Source: Alkalihalobacillus pseudalcaliphilus (GTDB lineage: Bacteria; Bacillota; Bacilli; Bacillales; Bacillaceae_D). From it: a DNA stretch of 64,000 nucleotides. Made by a program: the position numbers and the translations under genes. Under the pieces are notes generated by a model that saw only the letters and a list, made by a program, of their open reading frames with translations, ran no database searches and had not been told where the DNA came from. Shown one piece after another: positions 17,683 through 26,699 of this stretch. Position 1 is the stretch's first letter; each line of letters begins with the position of its first letter. The stretch is taken from assembly GCF_028610675.1 (NCBI RefSeq), contig NZ_JAQQWS010000001.1, forward strand, positions 682,001 through 746,000, given 5' to 3'.

Positions 17683-17809
17683 AAATGCTAGCACAAAATA
17701 AACCTATGTATTTGCACATTCAAAAAAGAAATTACCACTTTTTTGAAAAACAAATAAACCACAGTTCCTCTAAAAAATTTTAGATCTCTCCTGTGTCTAG
17801 GTGCTTTCA

Positions 17810-17947
17810 CTTCCTTCTCCCATCCAGACTTTCACTGTCGGCTCTAGATTTTCACTAGATCCACCGTCCGCTTGTATAGCGTCCGGGTCACGGACTTAGA
17901 GGTTGACCTCATCACCGCCGGTCGGGATTTTCACCCGGCCCCGAAGG
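17810..17947 (-). promoter_or_regulatory. FMN riboswitch (RFN element)
   Basis: On the minus strand the conserved RFN blocks occur in order: CTTCGGGGCCGGGTGAAAAT, CCCGACCGGCGGTGA, AGTCCGTGACCCG, GGACGGTGGATCTAGTG, AAATCTAGAGCCGACAGT and AGTCTGGATGGGAGAAGG. It precedes ribE by about 250 bases and controls ribE-ribBA-ribH through the terminator at 17649-17682. Confidence 0.96.
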
Positions 17948-18260
17948 AAACTATTTAATTATCATAATAATGATTGTCTTCTAAGATATTTATACCTTAG
18001 ATTGGTTTGAATTTTATCACTGTTAATCTCGAAAGGCAAGAAAAAGAATTGCTCCGTTAAAAACTATTATCAATGTTAAAAGCGGTGATTCTCTCTACAT
18101 GTCAGAAATTGAATAGCAATAATCAATACCGTACTACCTATTAAAACCATAACTGCTGTAGATAATGTGTTCCCATCATTTTATAAACTGAATGCTAATT
18201 CACCATTTACCAGTTTATGAATCTTGAAAATGAATTTAGGTGGGCCGCCTCCCCAGTTAC
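17948..18260. other. Gene-free interval upstream of the FMN riboswitch
   Basis: This must contain the rib promoter. On the minus strand 18083-18185 is a short open frame without a start that reads as a hydrophobic C-terminal tail (STAVMVLIGSTVLIIAIQFL); it may be the remnant of a lost membrane-protein gene. Otherwise nothing recognised. Confidence 0.35.
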
Positions 18261-18490
18261 ACCTTCATACAAAACCCACATGGCGAAGCCCCATTCACTT
18301 CGCCACCAACAAAGATGAAAGTAGTGGCGACTATTTAAACAGTTGGCCCGTTTACAACTCCATCACTATGAGGAGTCCGCACGACCAAAAAGGGAGCATT
18401 GTCCTGTTAAGGTCGTCTATCGTAAGATGGATGACCAGATAACTTTAAGGCACAACCTATCGCCCCTAAGTCCACTTTCATACAAAATAC
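18261..18490 (-). repeat. Dispersed repeat family B copy
   Basis: Read on the minus strand it starts TATGAAAGTGGACTTAGG, contains CTATCGTAAG-type and TCGCCACTACTTTCATCTTTG blocks and ends GGCGAAGTGAATGGGGCTTC then GCCATGTGGGTTTTGTATGA. The same order is seen at 55691-55908 (opposite orientation in the window) and, degenerated, at 46032-46226. Short open frames here are repeat artefacts. Confidence 0.8.
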
Positions 18491-18544
18491 ACATCGACAA
18501 AATTGATGAATCAGTCGATGTGTAGTCCATTAATCAATCATGTA

Positions 18545-20719
18545 TTAAAAACTTCTATTTAATAGTGCCTCTTCTTTCTCTTTCAAGCGAAAACGATGTA
18601 AGATTGGCTCCGTGTATCCACTCGGTTGATTTTTGCCCTCAAAAACTAACGCTAACGCTGCTTGAAAAGCATTGGAGCCATTTTCCCCTCTTAATAATGA
18701 GCGATAGTTGGAAGCTTGCTCATTTTGCTTATCTACAACTTTTGCCATACTTATAAATGTTTCATTCACTTGCTCCTCCGTACAAATACGATGGTGGAGC
18801 CAATTAGCAATATGTTGACTGGAGATTCTTAAGGTCGCTCGATCCTCCATTAATCCAATATGATGAATATCTAAAACTTTAGAACAACCGACACCATGAT
18901 CGACCCAACGTACTACATAACCTAATATACCTTGAATATTATTATTTAGCTCTTCTTGAATTTCTGCAGGTGACCAGCTTTCCTTGGTGGCTAGTGGCGG
19001 TGTGAGTATATGACTAATTAAATCATACTTATTATGCTGCTTTTCTTTTTGAATAGTGAATACATCAATTTGATGATAATGAAGAGCATGTAATATTGCA
19101 GCTGTTGGTGAAGGTACCCAAGCGGTATTAGCACCTGCTTGAGGATGGTTTTTCTTCTGATCCAGCATTTCTTTCATCTGGTCAGGCATCGCCCACATCC
19201 CTTTACCAATCTGAGCAGAATGGTAAAAACCTGTACTAAGCCCACATAAAACATTTGATTGTTCATACGCCTCTAACCAAACTTGCTGTTTCATAGCCGA
19301 CTTCCTGACCACTGGACCGAGTTCCATGGAAGTAAAAATTTCATCACCCGTTCTATCAAGAAAACCTGTATTAATGAAAACGATCCGTTTGCGAACTTGA
19401 TAAATACAGTTTTTCAAATTAACAGAGGTTCGTCTTTCTTCATCCATCACACCTATTTTTAACGTATTTCTCTCTAAACCTATTAAATCCTCAACACGGT
19501 TAAATAATGTATTAGCAAAACCTACCTCCTCTGATCCATGCATTTTTGGTTTAACAATATAAACAGAACCTTGCTGAGAATTTATTCTGTTAGACCGACC
19601 AACTAAGGAGTATTTCGCAATAAATGACGTCACAATCGTATCAACTATACCTTCAGGCACTTCTTTTCCATCTAATAGAATCATATTCGTTGTCATTAAA
19701 TGTCCGACATGACGGATAAAGAGCAATGACCGCCCGGATAAAGTTAGACGTTCTCCATTTAGCTTTTGAAAGGAGCGGTCAGGAGCGAGCTTTCTTGTTA
19801 TCGTCTTTCCATCTTTGATAAAACTTTCTTGTAAATCACCTTTCATAAGCCCTAACCAATTTTGGTAGAGGCGGAGTTTATCTTTTGTATCGACAGCAGC
19901 AACGGAATCCTCACAGTCCATAATCGTCGTTAGAGCTGCTTCTAATAGGACATCTTTTACACCCGCTTTGTCGCCTTGACCAATGAAGTGCTCACGGTCT
20001 ATTTGAACCTCTACATGCAAATGATGATTGATAAATAAAAGTGACTCAATCTTGTTGTTTACTCTATTAAATCCTAGCCACTTTTCAGGTGATTTTAAGC
20101 TAGTTTTTTGACCATCTGCTAGTATAATCTCTAAGCCTCTCTCTCCTACGTGATACTCCGATACGTCAAAGTGACTGCCAACTTCTAATGGGATTATCTC
20201 ATCGAGAAAGTTTTTGGCAAATGCAATAACTTTTTCCCCTCTTTTTGGATTATAACTTGTTCCCTTTTCACAGCCTTCCTCTTCTGATATTACATTTGTT
20301 CCGTATAATGCATCATATAAACTCCCCCACCTAGCATTAGCCGCATTTAAGGCATATCTCGCATTATCTAATGGTACGACGAGCTGTGGACCTGCTTGAT
20401 GTGTAATTTCTGTATCAACATTTCTCGTAGAAATTTTAAAATCAGCTACTTCTTCTTCTAAATATCCGATGGAACGTAGATATGGTTCATAGGTTGTCTG
20501 AGAGAAACCCTCTTTTTGATACCAATTATTTAATTGAGTTTGAAGCTTTACTCTCTTTTTCAACAATTGTTCGTTTTTTGGCGTCAATTCCGCAATTAAG
20601 CTCTCGACTCCGTGCCAAAATGACTCATAACTAATTGCCGATCCTACCCTAAGCTCTTTTTCAATAAAATCATAAAGCTCCTCTGCTACATCTATACGCC
20701 CCAAATGTTGATACTTCAT
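18545..20719 (-). CDS. glcB: Malate synthase G
   Basis: 724 residues, the length of the monomeric G isoform (about 720) rather than the 530-residue A form. Motifs include TTIMDCEDSVAAVDTKD (about 265-281) with the acidic active-site residues, KMHGSEEVGFAN and RKRIVFINTGFLDRTGDE. It condenses glyoxylate with acetyl-CoA to malate. It lies downstream of isocitrate lyase on the same strand, but a terminator-like hairpin and a small zinc-ribbon gene lie between. Together they form the glyoxylate shunt. Confidence 0.96.
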   Translation of the reverse strand: MKYQHLGRIDVAEELYDFIEKELRVGSAISYESFWHGVESLIAELTPKNEQLLKKRVKLQTQLNNWYQKEGFSQTTYEPYLRSIGYLEEEVADFKISTRNVDTEITHQAGPQLVVPLDNARYALNAANARWGSLYDALYGTNVISEEEGCEKGTSYNPKRGEKVIAFAKNFLDEIIPLEVGSHFDVSEYHVGERGLEIILADGQKTSLKSPEKWLGFNRVNNKIESLLFINHHLHVEVQIDREHFIGQGDKAGVKDVLLEAALTTIMDCEDSVAAVDTKDKLRLYQNWLGLMKGDLQESFIKDGKTITRKLAPDRSFQKLNGERLTLSGRSLLFIRHVGHLMTTNMILLDGKEVPEGIVDTIVTSFIAKYSLVGRSNRINSQQGSVYIVKPKMHGSEEVGFANTLFNRVEDLIGLERNTLKIGVMDEERRTSVNLKNCIYQVRKRIVFINTGFLDRTGDEIFTSMELGPVVRKSAMKQQVWLEAYEQSNVLCGLSTGFYHSAQIGKGMWAMPDQMKEMLDQKKNHPQAGANTAWVPSPTAAILHALHYHQIDVFTIQKEKQHNKYDLISHILTPPLATKESWSPAEIQEELNNNIQGILGYVVRWVDHGVGCSKVLDIHHIGLMEDRATLRISSQHIANWLHHRICTEEQVNETFISMAKVVDKQNEQASNYRSLLRGENGSNAFQAALALVFEGKNQPSGYTEPILHRFRLKEKEEALLNRSF

Positions 20720-20740
20720 TGTTTTCCTCCTCTAAAATTC

Positions 20741-20768
20741 AAAAAAGGAAGAGCTCACTCCCTTTTTT
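20741..20768 (-). terminator. Terminator-like hairpin upstream of malate synthase
   Basis: AAAAAAGG...CCTTTTTT hairpin with inner AG/CT pairs, symmetric, so it can end transcription from the small zinc-ribbon gene. It leaves only about 20 bases before malate synthase, so read-through rather than a new promoter would have to supply that gene. Confidence 0.5.
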
Positions 20769-20831
20769 GAACATTCAGTTTTATTTCATCCAAAAGTGAC
20801 ACAACTAGTAATAAGTTACATTAGATTGGTT

Positions 20832-20951
20832 CTATTCTACTTCTTTTCTTAAACAATGATCACATTTTGTTGTATACGAATCATGAGGTGCTTTCACTTG
20901 ATGTCCACAATCTGCACAAATCATTGTTGTTACATGCTGAGCTTTTTTCAT
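20832..20951 (-). CDS. Small zinc-ribbon protein (YhfH-like)
   Basis: A 39-residue protein beginning MKKAQHVTTMICADCGHQVK with two CxxC pairs (CADC and CDHC) 20 residues apart, followed by LRKEVE. An excellent Shine-Dalgarno (AGGAGGGGG) supports it. Its composition resembles the YhfH family of tiny zinc ribbons in Bacillus. It lies between isocitrate lyase and malate synthase genes; whether it affects them is unknown. Confidence 0.7.
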   Translation of the reverse strand: MKKAQHVTTMICADCGHQVKAPHDSYTTKCDHCLRKEVE

Positions 20952-21027
20952 AAAATAGCCCCCTCCTATCGATAATTTTTACTATTATCATTATTTGCTC
21001 ACTTCTGAATGAGTTGATATTGACAAA

Positions 21028-22305
21028 TTAAACAAATTGATCCGCTTCTGTTGAATTTTTCATCGCTGTTGTAGACGATGTACCACCACTAATAATTTGC
21101 GATACTTCATCAAAATATCCAGTTCCCACTTCACGTTGATGTCTCGTCGCTGTATACCCGTATTTTTCACTCGCAAATTCAGCTTGTTGAAGTTTTGAAT
21201 AGGCTGCCATCCCACTTTCCTGATAGCCCCGAGCTAATTCAAACATACTATGATTTAACGCATGGAATCCTGCTAATGTTACAAATTGGAACTTATACCC
21301 CATCTTACCAAGCTCCTTCTGATAACTTTCGATCGTGTCATCATCTAATTTAGCCTTCCAGTTAAAGGACGGGGAACAATTATACGCTAATAATTTATTC
21401 GGGAACTTTTCATGAATAGCCTCTGCAAATCTCCTTGCTTCATCTAGATCGGGCTCCGACGTCTCGCACCAAATCAAGTCAGCATAAGGTGCATACGCTA
21501 AACCCCTTGAAATCGCCTGATCAATTCCAGGATTTGTTCGGTAAAATCCTTCCGGTGTTCTTTCCTTCGTAATAAATTCAGCATCATATTCATCAATATT
21601 ACTTGTAATTAAGTCAGCAGCATTAGCATCGGTCCTAGCAATTAAAACCGTTGGAACACCTAATACATCCGCCGCAAGTCTTGCAGAGATTAGGTTTTTA
21701 ACCGCTTGCTGTGTCGGTAATAAAACCTTTCCTCCTAAGTGTCCACACTTTTTCTCTGAGGCAAGTTGATCTTCAAAATGAACACCCGCTGCTCCTGCTT
21801 CAATCATGGCTTTCATTAATTCAAATACATTTAGTTGACCACCAAAGCCAGCCTCTGCATCTGCTATAATCGGGGCAAACCAATCAGAGCCTTCTTTACC
21901 TTCTAACACATCAATCTGATCGGCCCTTTGTAAAGCTTGGTTGATTCTTTTCACAACAGAAGGAACACTATTAGCTGGATATAAACTTTGATCTGGATAC
22001 ATTTGACCGGCTAAATTTGCGTCTGCAGCAACTTGCCATCCACTTAAATAAATAGCTTTAAGTCCTGCCTTCACCTGTTGAACGGCCTGGTTACCGGTTA
22101 AAGCACCTAATGCATTGACATAGTCCTCTTCATTTACAAGCTTCCATAGCTTTTGAGCTCCGTGTTGTGCTAGCGTGTATTCAATTTGTAGTGAACCACG
22201 TAATTTGAACACATCCTGAGCTGAATATGGTCGCGTGATATTCTGCCATCGTGCTTCATTCTCCCAGTGTTCTTCTAATGCCTTTACTTGTTCTTGGTTA
22301 GCCAT
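21028..22305 (-). CDS. aceA: Isocitrate lyase
   Basis: 425 residues, the short bacterial form. The catalytic signature KKCGH lies at 185-189 in LASEKKCGHLGGKVLLPT, with the Mg-binding DAEAGFGG at 149-156 and YNCSPSFNW at about 315. It splits isocitrate to glyoxylate and succinate. A good sigma-A promoter lies upstream with a direct repeat just before its -35. With malate synthase it allows growth on acetyl-CoA made by the neighbouring leucine-degradation operon. Confidence 0.97.
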   Translation of the reverse strand: MANQEQVKALEEHWENEARWQNITRPYSAQDVFKLRGSLQIEYTLAQHGAQKLWKLVNEEDYVNALGALTGNQAVQQVKAGLKAIYLSGWQVAADANLAGQMYPDQSLYPANSVPSVVKRINQALQRADQIDVLEGKEGSDWFAPIIADAEAGFGGQLNVFELMKAMIEAGAAGVHFEDQLASEKKCGHLGGKVLLPTQQAVKNLISARLAADVLGVPTVLIARTDANAADLITSNIDEYDAEFITKERTPEGFYRTNPGIDQAISRGLAYAPYADLIWCETSEPDLDEARRFAEAIHEKFPNKLLAYNCSPSFNWKAKLDDDTIESYQKELGKMGYKFQFVTLAGFHALNHSMFELARGYQESGMAAYSKLQQAEFASEKYGYTATRHQREVGTGYFDEVSQIISGGTSSTTAMKNSTEADQFV

Positions 22306-22405
22306 GATTTTTTCCCCTTCCTAAACTTTTCTATTTTCTTGAAGGAAAAGCATTAAAATTCTGAATTTAACTTGTACTAGAACAACCTTCCCTTCCGATA
22401 TTTGT

Positions 22406-22434
22406 ATTATATAACAGTAACGATCTTTTGTGAA
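22406..22434 (-). promoter_or_regulatory. Sigma-A promoter of isocitrate lyase
   Basis: On the minus strand TTCACA (22434-22429), 17 bases, TATAAT (22411-22406), 100 bases before the aceA start. The -10 is a perfect consensus. Confidence 0.75.
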
Positions 22435-22455
22435 CTGTTTTATAAAAGATTTTTG

Positions 22456-22488
22456 AAATTGTTATATAAAAGTTAAATTGTTATGTAA
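22456..22488. promoter_or_regulatory. Direct repeat upstream of the aceA promoter
   Basis: AAATTGTTATATAA (22456-22469) and AAATTGTTATGTAA (22475-22488) are 13 of 14 identical, 19 bases apart, and end about 20 bases upstream of the -35. The position suits an activator or repressor site. The binding protein is not known. Confidence 0.4.
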
Positions 22489-22586
22489 CAGATTGTGTTT
22501 TAACTTATTAGGCTCCGTTCAGTCCATTGATTCCGATTTAAAAAACGAACATGAGTGATTAGTATTTTTTTATATTTTTTTCATAA

Positions 22587-22617
22587 AAAAGACGACATCG
22601 TGGAAATGTCGTCTTTT
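22587..22617 (-). terminator. Terminator of the leucine-degradation operon
   Basis: AAAAGACGACAT / ATGTCGTCTTTT, a 12-bp perfect stem with a T run on the minus strand, 180 bases after the thiolase stop codon. Confidence 0.85.
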
Positions 22618-22796
22618 GTATAAAAGTGATACACATTTTCAAGCTGATTTGACCTTTCGACTATAGAAAGTAGCACCTCCCCAAATCCAGTATAATGGCA
22701 GTTGACAAAATACCAAAAAAGATGAAAGAGTACTTCCTATGTTCGTTTTCGGTTGAACAAGCTTAAATGAGATGAACTACTTTTATTGTGATGGAG

Positions 22797-23972
22797 TTAA
22801 ACCTTTAGTAAAATCGCATCTCCTTGGCCGCCGCCGCTGCAGATGGAGGCGATACCGTAGCCTCCGCCTCTTCTTTTCAGTTCATGAATTAGTGTTAAGA
22901 CGATTCTTGCCCCACTTGCACCGATTGGGTGACCGAGTGCAATAGCTCCTCCGTTCACATTGATTTTATTTTCATCAATATCAACGAGTTTTTGAGTGGT
23001 TAAAGCTACTGCTGCGAATGCTTCATTAATTTCAAATAAATCAATATCAGCTACATTCATATTAGCTTTCTTTAACAATTGTTGAATGACCAAGCCAGGT
23101 GTTTCTGGAAAGTCTGACGCTTCTACTGCCACTGAAGCATGAGCGATAATCGTTGCTATCGGTTGAATACCTAATTGCTTAGCTTTGTCCTCACTCATCG
23201 CTACCATCGCACAAGCCCCATCATTCACTCCTGGTGCATTACCTGCTGTTATGGAACCATTCGCCCCAAAAGCCGGCTTCAGTTGTCCAAGCTTCGTTAA
23301 ACTTGTGTCTGCTCGAGGAGCTTCATCCGCTTTTACCCAAACAGAATCATCTTTCCTATTTTTAATTAAAACAGGCACGATTTCTTCTGCAAAATGACCT
23401 TGCTCTTGTGCTTTGATAGCTAATGAGTGACTTCTCAAAGCCCACTCGTCCTGCGCTTCCCTTGTGATGTTAAATTTATTCGCTGTTTCATTACCATAGC
23501 AGCCCATATGAACGCCGGTAAACGCACATGTTAACCCATCTGTTAGCATCGAGTCGTGCATTTTTATGTCACCCATTTTTGCTCCCCACCTCATTGCCTT
23601 GTTAAGGTACGGGGCATGTGACATTGACTCCATCCCACCTGCAACGATAACCTGTTCATCGCCGGAACGAATAATCTGGTCAGCTAGTGATAACGCTCGT
23701 AAACCAGAGGCACACACTTTATTAATGGTTTCTGTGGTAACATCCCAAGCAAGCCCTGCTTCTTTCGCTGCTTGGCGAGAAGTGATTTGTCCCTGGCCCG
23801 CTTGTAAAACATGACCGATAATTACCTCATCAATCCAACTGCTCTCAATACCACTTCGTAGAATCGCCTCCTTAATAGCGATTCCACCAAGTTCCATAGC
23901 TGTAAGAGAGGCTAGATGTCCTCCAAATTTACCAAAAGGCGTTCTTGCCCCTCCAACTATAACGGTTCTCAT
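22797..23972 (-). CDS. Acetyl-CoA C-acetyltransferase (thiolase)
   Basis: 391 residues, thiolase family. Active-site Cys87 in INKVCASGLRAL, His in NVNGGAIALGHPIGASGAR and the second Cys in ASICSGGGQGDA. It cleaves acetoacetyl-CoA to two acetyl-CoA or works in reverse. It is the last gene of an operon whose other enzymes take isovaleryl-CoA to HMG-CoA and then acetoacetate, so a degradative role is inferred. Similar to B. subtilis MmgA/YhfS. Acetoacetate would first need activation, and no CoA transferase gene is present here. Confidence 0.92.
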   Translation of the reverse strand: MRTVIVGGARTPFGKFGGHLASLTAMELGGIAIKEAILRSGIESSWIDEVIIGHVLQAGQGQITSRQAAKEAGLAWDVTTETINKVCASGLRALSLADQIIRSGDEQVIVAGGMESMSHAPYLNKAMRWGAKMGDIKMHDSMLTDGLTCAFTGVHMGCYGNETANKFNITREAQDEWALRSHSLAIKAQEQGHFAEEIVPVLIKNRKDDSVWVKADEAPRADTSLTKLGQLKPAFGANGSITAGNAPGVNDGACAMVAMSEDKAKQLGIQPIATIIAHASVAVEASDFPETPGLVIQQLLKKANMNVADIDLFEINEAFAAVALTTQKLVDIDENKINVNGGAIALGHPIGASGARIVLTLIHELKRRGGGYGIASICSGGGQGDAILLKV

Positions 23973-23991
23973 AATTCATCCCTTCTTCCGT

Positions 23992-25533
23992 TTACACAGG
24001 GTATACCGGATGTTTCCTATGGCTAAAAATTTGCTGTTTGGAAGCATACACATCTAATCGGTCGATCAACTCATTTCGAAGCTCATTTCCATGGACAATG
24101 CCGTCAATAACGAGTTCAGATGCAAGACGATATACATCAATGTTTTCCTTATACTCACGTCTTTTTTCTTCAATAAAAGCGGCTCTATCCCCTTCATCAA
24201 GCTCACTAATCTTCTTGGCATACACGGCATTTACGGCTGCTTCAGGACCCATGACTGCAATTTGTGCTGTTGGTAAGGCTATGCAACAATCAGGCTCAAA
24301 TGCAGGTCCACACATCGCATATAAGCCTGCTCCATACGCTTTTCTTACAATGATTGAAATTTTAGGTACCGTTGCTTCTGAGATGGCCGCAACCATTTTA
24401 GCACCGTGACGGATTATTCCTGCTCTCTCTACTTTTGTACCAATCATAAATCCCGGAACGTCTGTTAAGAACACTAACGGAATATGATAGGCATCACATA
24501 ATTGTACAAATTTTGCGACTTTATCAGCCGAGTCAGGGAAAAGTACACCACCTTTTACTTTCGGTTGGTTAGCGACAATGCCGACTGAACGACCACTCAG
24601 TCTCGCAAAACAAGTAATGACTTCTTGTGCAAAAAGCTTCTTTATCTCAAAAAAGCTTCCTTCATCAATGATTCTATCAATTAATTCATACATATTAAAA
24701 GGTACATTCTGATTTGCAGGAATAATATCCTCAATCGTTTTTTCAAATATTACAGCTTCCTCTGCCTTTACTTGTTTTGGCTTTTCGGCAAAATTTGCTG
24801 GAAAGTAGCTTAAGTATGTTCGGCCCATTTCAATTGCTTCTTGTTCATTCAATGCCAAAATATCTCCACATCCAGAAATAGAACAATGCATCCTTGCACC
24901 ACCCATTTCCTCCAAACTAACTTTTTCGCCTATCACCATTTCCGCCATTCTAGGGGAACCTAGATACATGGACGCATTTTGGTCGACCATTACGACGATA
25001 TCACAAAAGGCTGGAATGTATGCTCCTCCAGCAGCAGACGGACCAAACAATAAGCAAATTTGGGGTATCTGTCCTGAAAGCTTTACTTGATTATAAAAAA
25101 TTCGACCTGCTCCCCTTCTACCTGGAAACATTTCAACTTGATCCGTAATTCTAGCACCGGCAGAATCTACTAAATAATACATCGGCACTTGGAGACGTTC
25201 TGCACGTTCCTGAATACGAATAATCTTTTCAACGGTTCTTTGTCCCCATGAACCGGCTTTCACGGTTGAATCATTAGCCATAACACATACCGTTTGACCA
25301 TTGATTTTTCCATAACCTGTTACAACACCATCAGCAGGTAAACCATCAGCCTCACTATTAGCAAACAGAGCCTCTTCAACAAAAGAATCTGGGTCAAACA
25401 ATAACTGCAAACGTTCTCTCACAAAAAGTTTACCTTGCTTTTCATTATGTTCGTGATATTTCTGTGCACCACCCTGGTAAATGCGCTGAGCTCGTTCTTC
25501 AAGTGTCTTAACTTCTTCGTTATTTGTTTTCAT
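23992..25533 (-). CDS. yngE: Acyl-CoA carboxylase carboxyltransferase subunit (methylcrotonyl- or propionyl-CoA type)
   Basis: 513 residues with the two crotonase-like halves of biotin-dependent carboxyltransferases: AGARITDQVEMFPGRRGAG and GPSAAGGAYIPAFCD in the first, LTDVPGFMIGTKVERAGIIR and GAGLYAMCGPAFEPD in the second. Together with the biotin carboxylase and the biotinyl protein encoded upstream it makes a three-component carboxylase. The HMG-CoA lyase and acyl-CoA dehydrogenase neighbours point to 3-methylcrotonyl-CoA as substrate, as for YngE; propionyl-CoA cannot be excluded. Confidence 0.92.
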   Translation of the reverse strand: MKTNNEEVKTLEERAQRIYQGGAQKYHEHNEKQGKLFVRERLQLLFDPDSFVEEALFANSEADGLPADGVVTGYGKINGQTVCVMANDSTVKAGSWGQRTVEKIIRIQERAERLQVPMYYLVDSAGARITDQVEMFPGRRGAGRIFYNQVKLSGQIPQICLLFGPSAAGGAYIPAFCDIVVMVDQNASMYLGSPRMAEMVIGEKVSLEEMGGARMHCSISGCGDILALNEQEAIEMGRTYLSYFPANFAEKPKQVKAEEAVIFEKTIEDIIPANQNVPFNMYELIDRIIDEGSFFEIKKLFAQEVITCFARLSGRSVGIVANQPKVKGGVLFPDSADKVAKFVQLCDAYHIPLVFLTDVPGFMIGTKVERAGIIRHGAKMVAAISEATVPKISIIVRKAYGAGLYAMCGPAFEPDCCIALPTAQIAVMGPEAAVNAVYAKKISELDEGDRAAFIEEKRREYKENIDVYRLASELVIDGIVHGNELRNELIDRLDVYASKQQIFSHRKHPVYPV

Positions 25534-25545
25534 TTAGTCCTCCTA

Positions 25546-26460
25546 CTAGGAATAGGTTTCTCTATCAGTCATGTATACTTGTAAGTTATGACTTAACTGC
25601 TTTCTGGCTAATTTCTTTGAAACGAATGCGCTCGCCTGTAGGATCGCCTGCTCATCTAAGCCCGTTTCAATGCCCATATGATGAAGCATGTAAAGTAAAT
25701 CTTCCGTTGCTACATTCCCCGATGCTCCTGGAGCATAAGGACAGCCACCCAAACCTGCCGTTGAAGCGTCAAAAGTCGTATAGCCTAGTGTCAAAGCTGC
25801 ATGAATATTAGCAAGGGCTAAACCACGCGTATCATGAAAATGTAACGCACACTTTTCTTTTGGAAAGTTCCTTTGCCACAATGAGAGAAAATCTTCTACT
25901 TGTTTTGGATTTGCGACACCGATCGTATCCCCTAATGAAATCTCATCTATATCCATCTCAAACAATGCGTCTCCAATGGAAAGAACATTTTCAGGTGATA
26001 TCTCACCTTCATAAGGGCATCCAAAAACAGTCGATACATAAGCACGTGTTTTTTTATTTTCTTGTTTAGCACCCCTCACAACCTCTTCTAATACAGGCAA
26101 TGTTGCTGAAATCGATTTAGCTATATTCTTTTGATTATGCGTTTCACTCGCTGACATAAAAACTGCGATTTCATCAACGCCCACATGCAATGCTCTTTCT
26201 AATCCACGTTGATTTGGGACTAAAGCTGAATAAGTAACCCCATTTTTACGTTCAATTAACCGGGCAACTTCTTCCGCGTCTTTTAATGCCGGAATCCATT
26301 TTGGTGATACAAACGAGCTGATTTCTATCGTATTGAAGCCACAAGCTGATAATTGATTAATCCAAGCTACTTTATCTTCAGTGGCTAACCATTTTTGCTC
26401 ATTTTGTAAACCATCACGAGGTCCAACTTCTTTAATCGTGACTTGCTTTGGTAAAGTCAT
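25546..26460 (-). CDS. yngG: Hydroxymethylglutaryl-CoA lyase
   Basis: 304 residues, HMGL-like TIM barrel. EVGPRDGLQNE at the N-terminus holds the catalytic Arg and Asp, LHFHDTRG the metal His pair and GLGGCPYAPGASGN the signature loop with the active-site Cys. It cleaves HMG-CoA to acetoacetate and acetyl-CoA, the last dedicated step of leucine breakdown. Spaced 12-15 bases from its operon neighbours. Confidence 0.95.
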   Translation of the reverse strand: MTLPKQVTIKEVGPRDGLQNEQKWLATEDKVAWINQLSACGFNTIEISSFVSPKWIPALKDAEEVARLIERKNGVTYSALVPNQRGLERALHVGVDEIAVFMSASETHNQKNIAKSISATLPVLEEVVRGAKQENKKTRAYVSTVFGCPYEGEISPENVLSIGDALFEMDIDEISLGDTIGVANPKQVEDFLSLWQRNFPKEKCALHFHDTRGLALANIHAALTLGYTTFDASTAGLGGCPYAPGASGNVATEDLLYMLHHMGIETGLDEQAILQASAFVSKKLARKQLSHNLQVYMTDRETYS

Positions 26461-26474
26461 GGAATCACATCCTT

Positions 26475-26687
26475 TTATTCCATTTCAAATAAAACATCGC
26501 CTTCGTTGATAAAGTCCCCTTCGCTCGTTTTTACTTCTTTCACAATTCCATCTTGCTCAGCTGTAATCGGTATCTCCATTTTCATTGATTCTAAGATAGC
26601 TACCTCATCTCCAGCCTTTACTGCTTCTCCTTTACCTACCAATAATTTCCATACATTTCCTGCCATACTAGCTGTAATTACTGCCAC
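26475..26687 (-). CDS. yngHB: Biotin carboxyl carrier protein, stand-alone
   Basis: A 70-residue biotinyl/lipoyl domain. The biotinylation site is Lys36 in ILESMKMEIPI. It lies between the HMG-CoA lyase and biotin carboxylase genes, as YngHB does in B. subtilis. It shuttles carboxybiotin from the carboxylase to the carboxyltransferase. Confidence 0.94.
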   Translation of the reverse strand: MAVITASMAGNVWKLLVGKGEAVKAGDEVAILESMKMEIPITAEQDGIVKEVKTSEGDFINEGDVLFEME

Positions 26688-26699
26688 AATTATTCCTCC

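Noticed and set aside
18224..18525. Two overlapping 60-72 codon frames on the plus strand
   Set aside because: They fall in a family B repeat, and a similar spurious frame appears in the inverted copy at 55734-55928.
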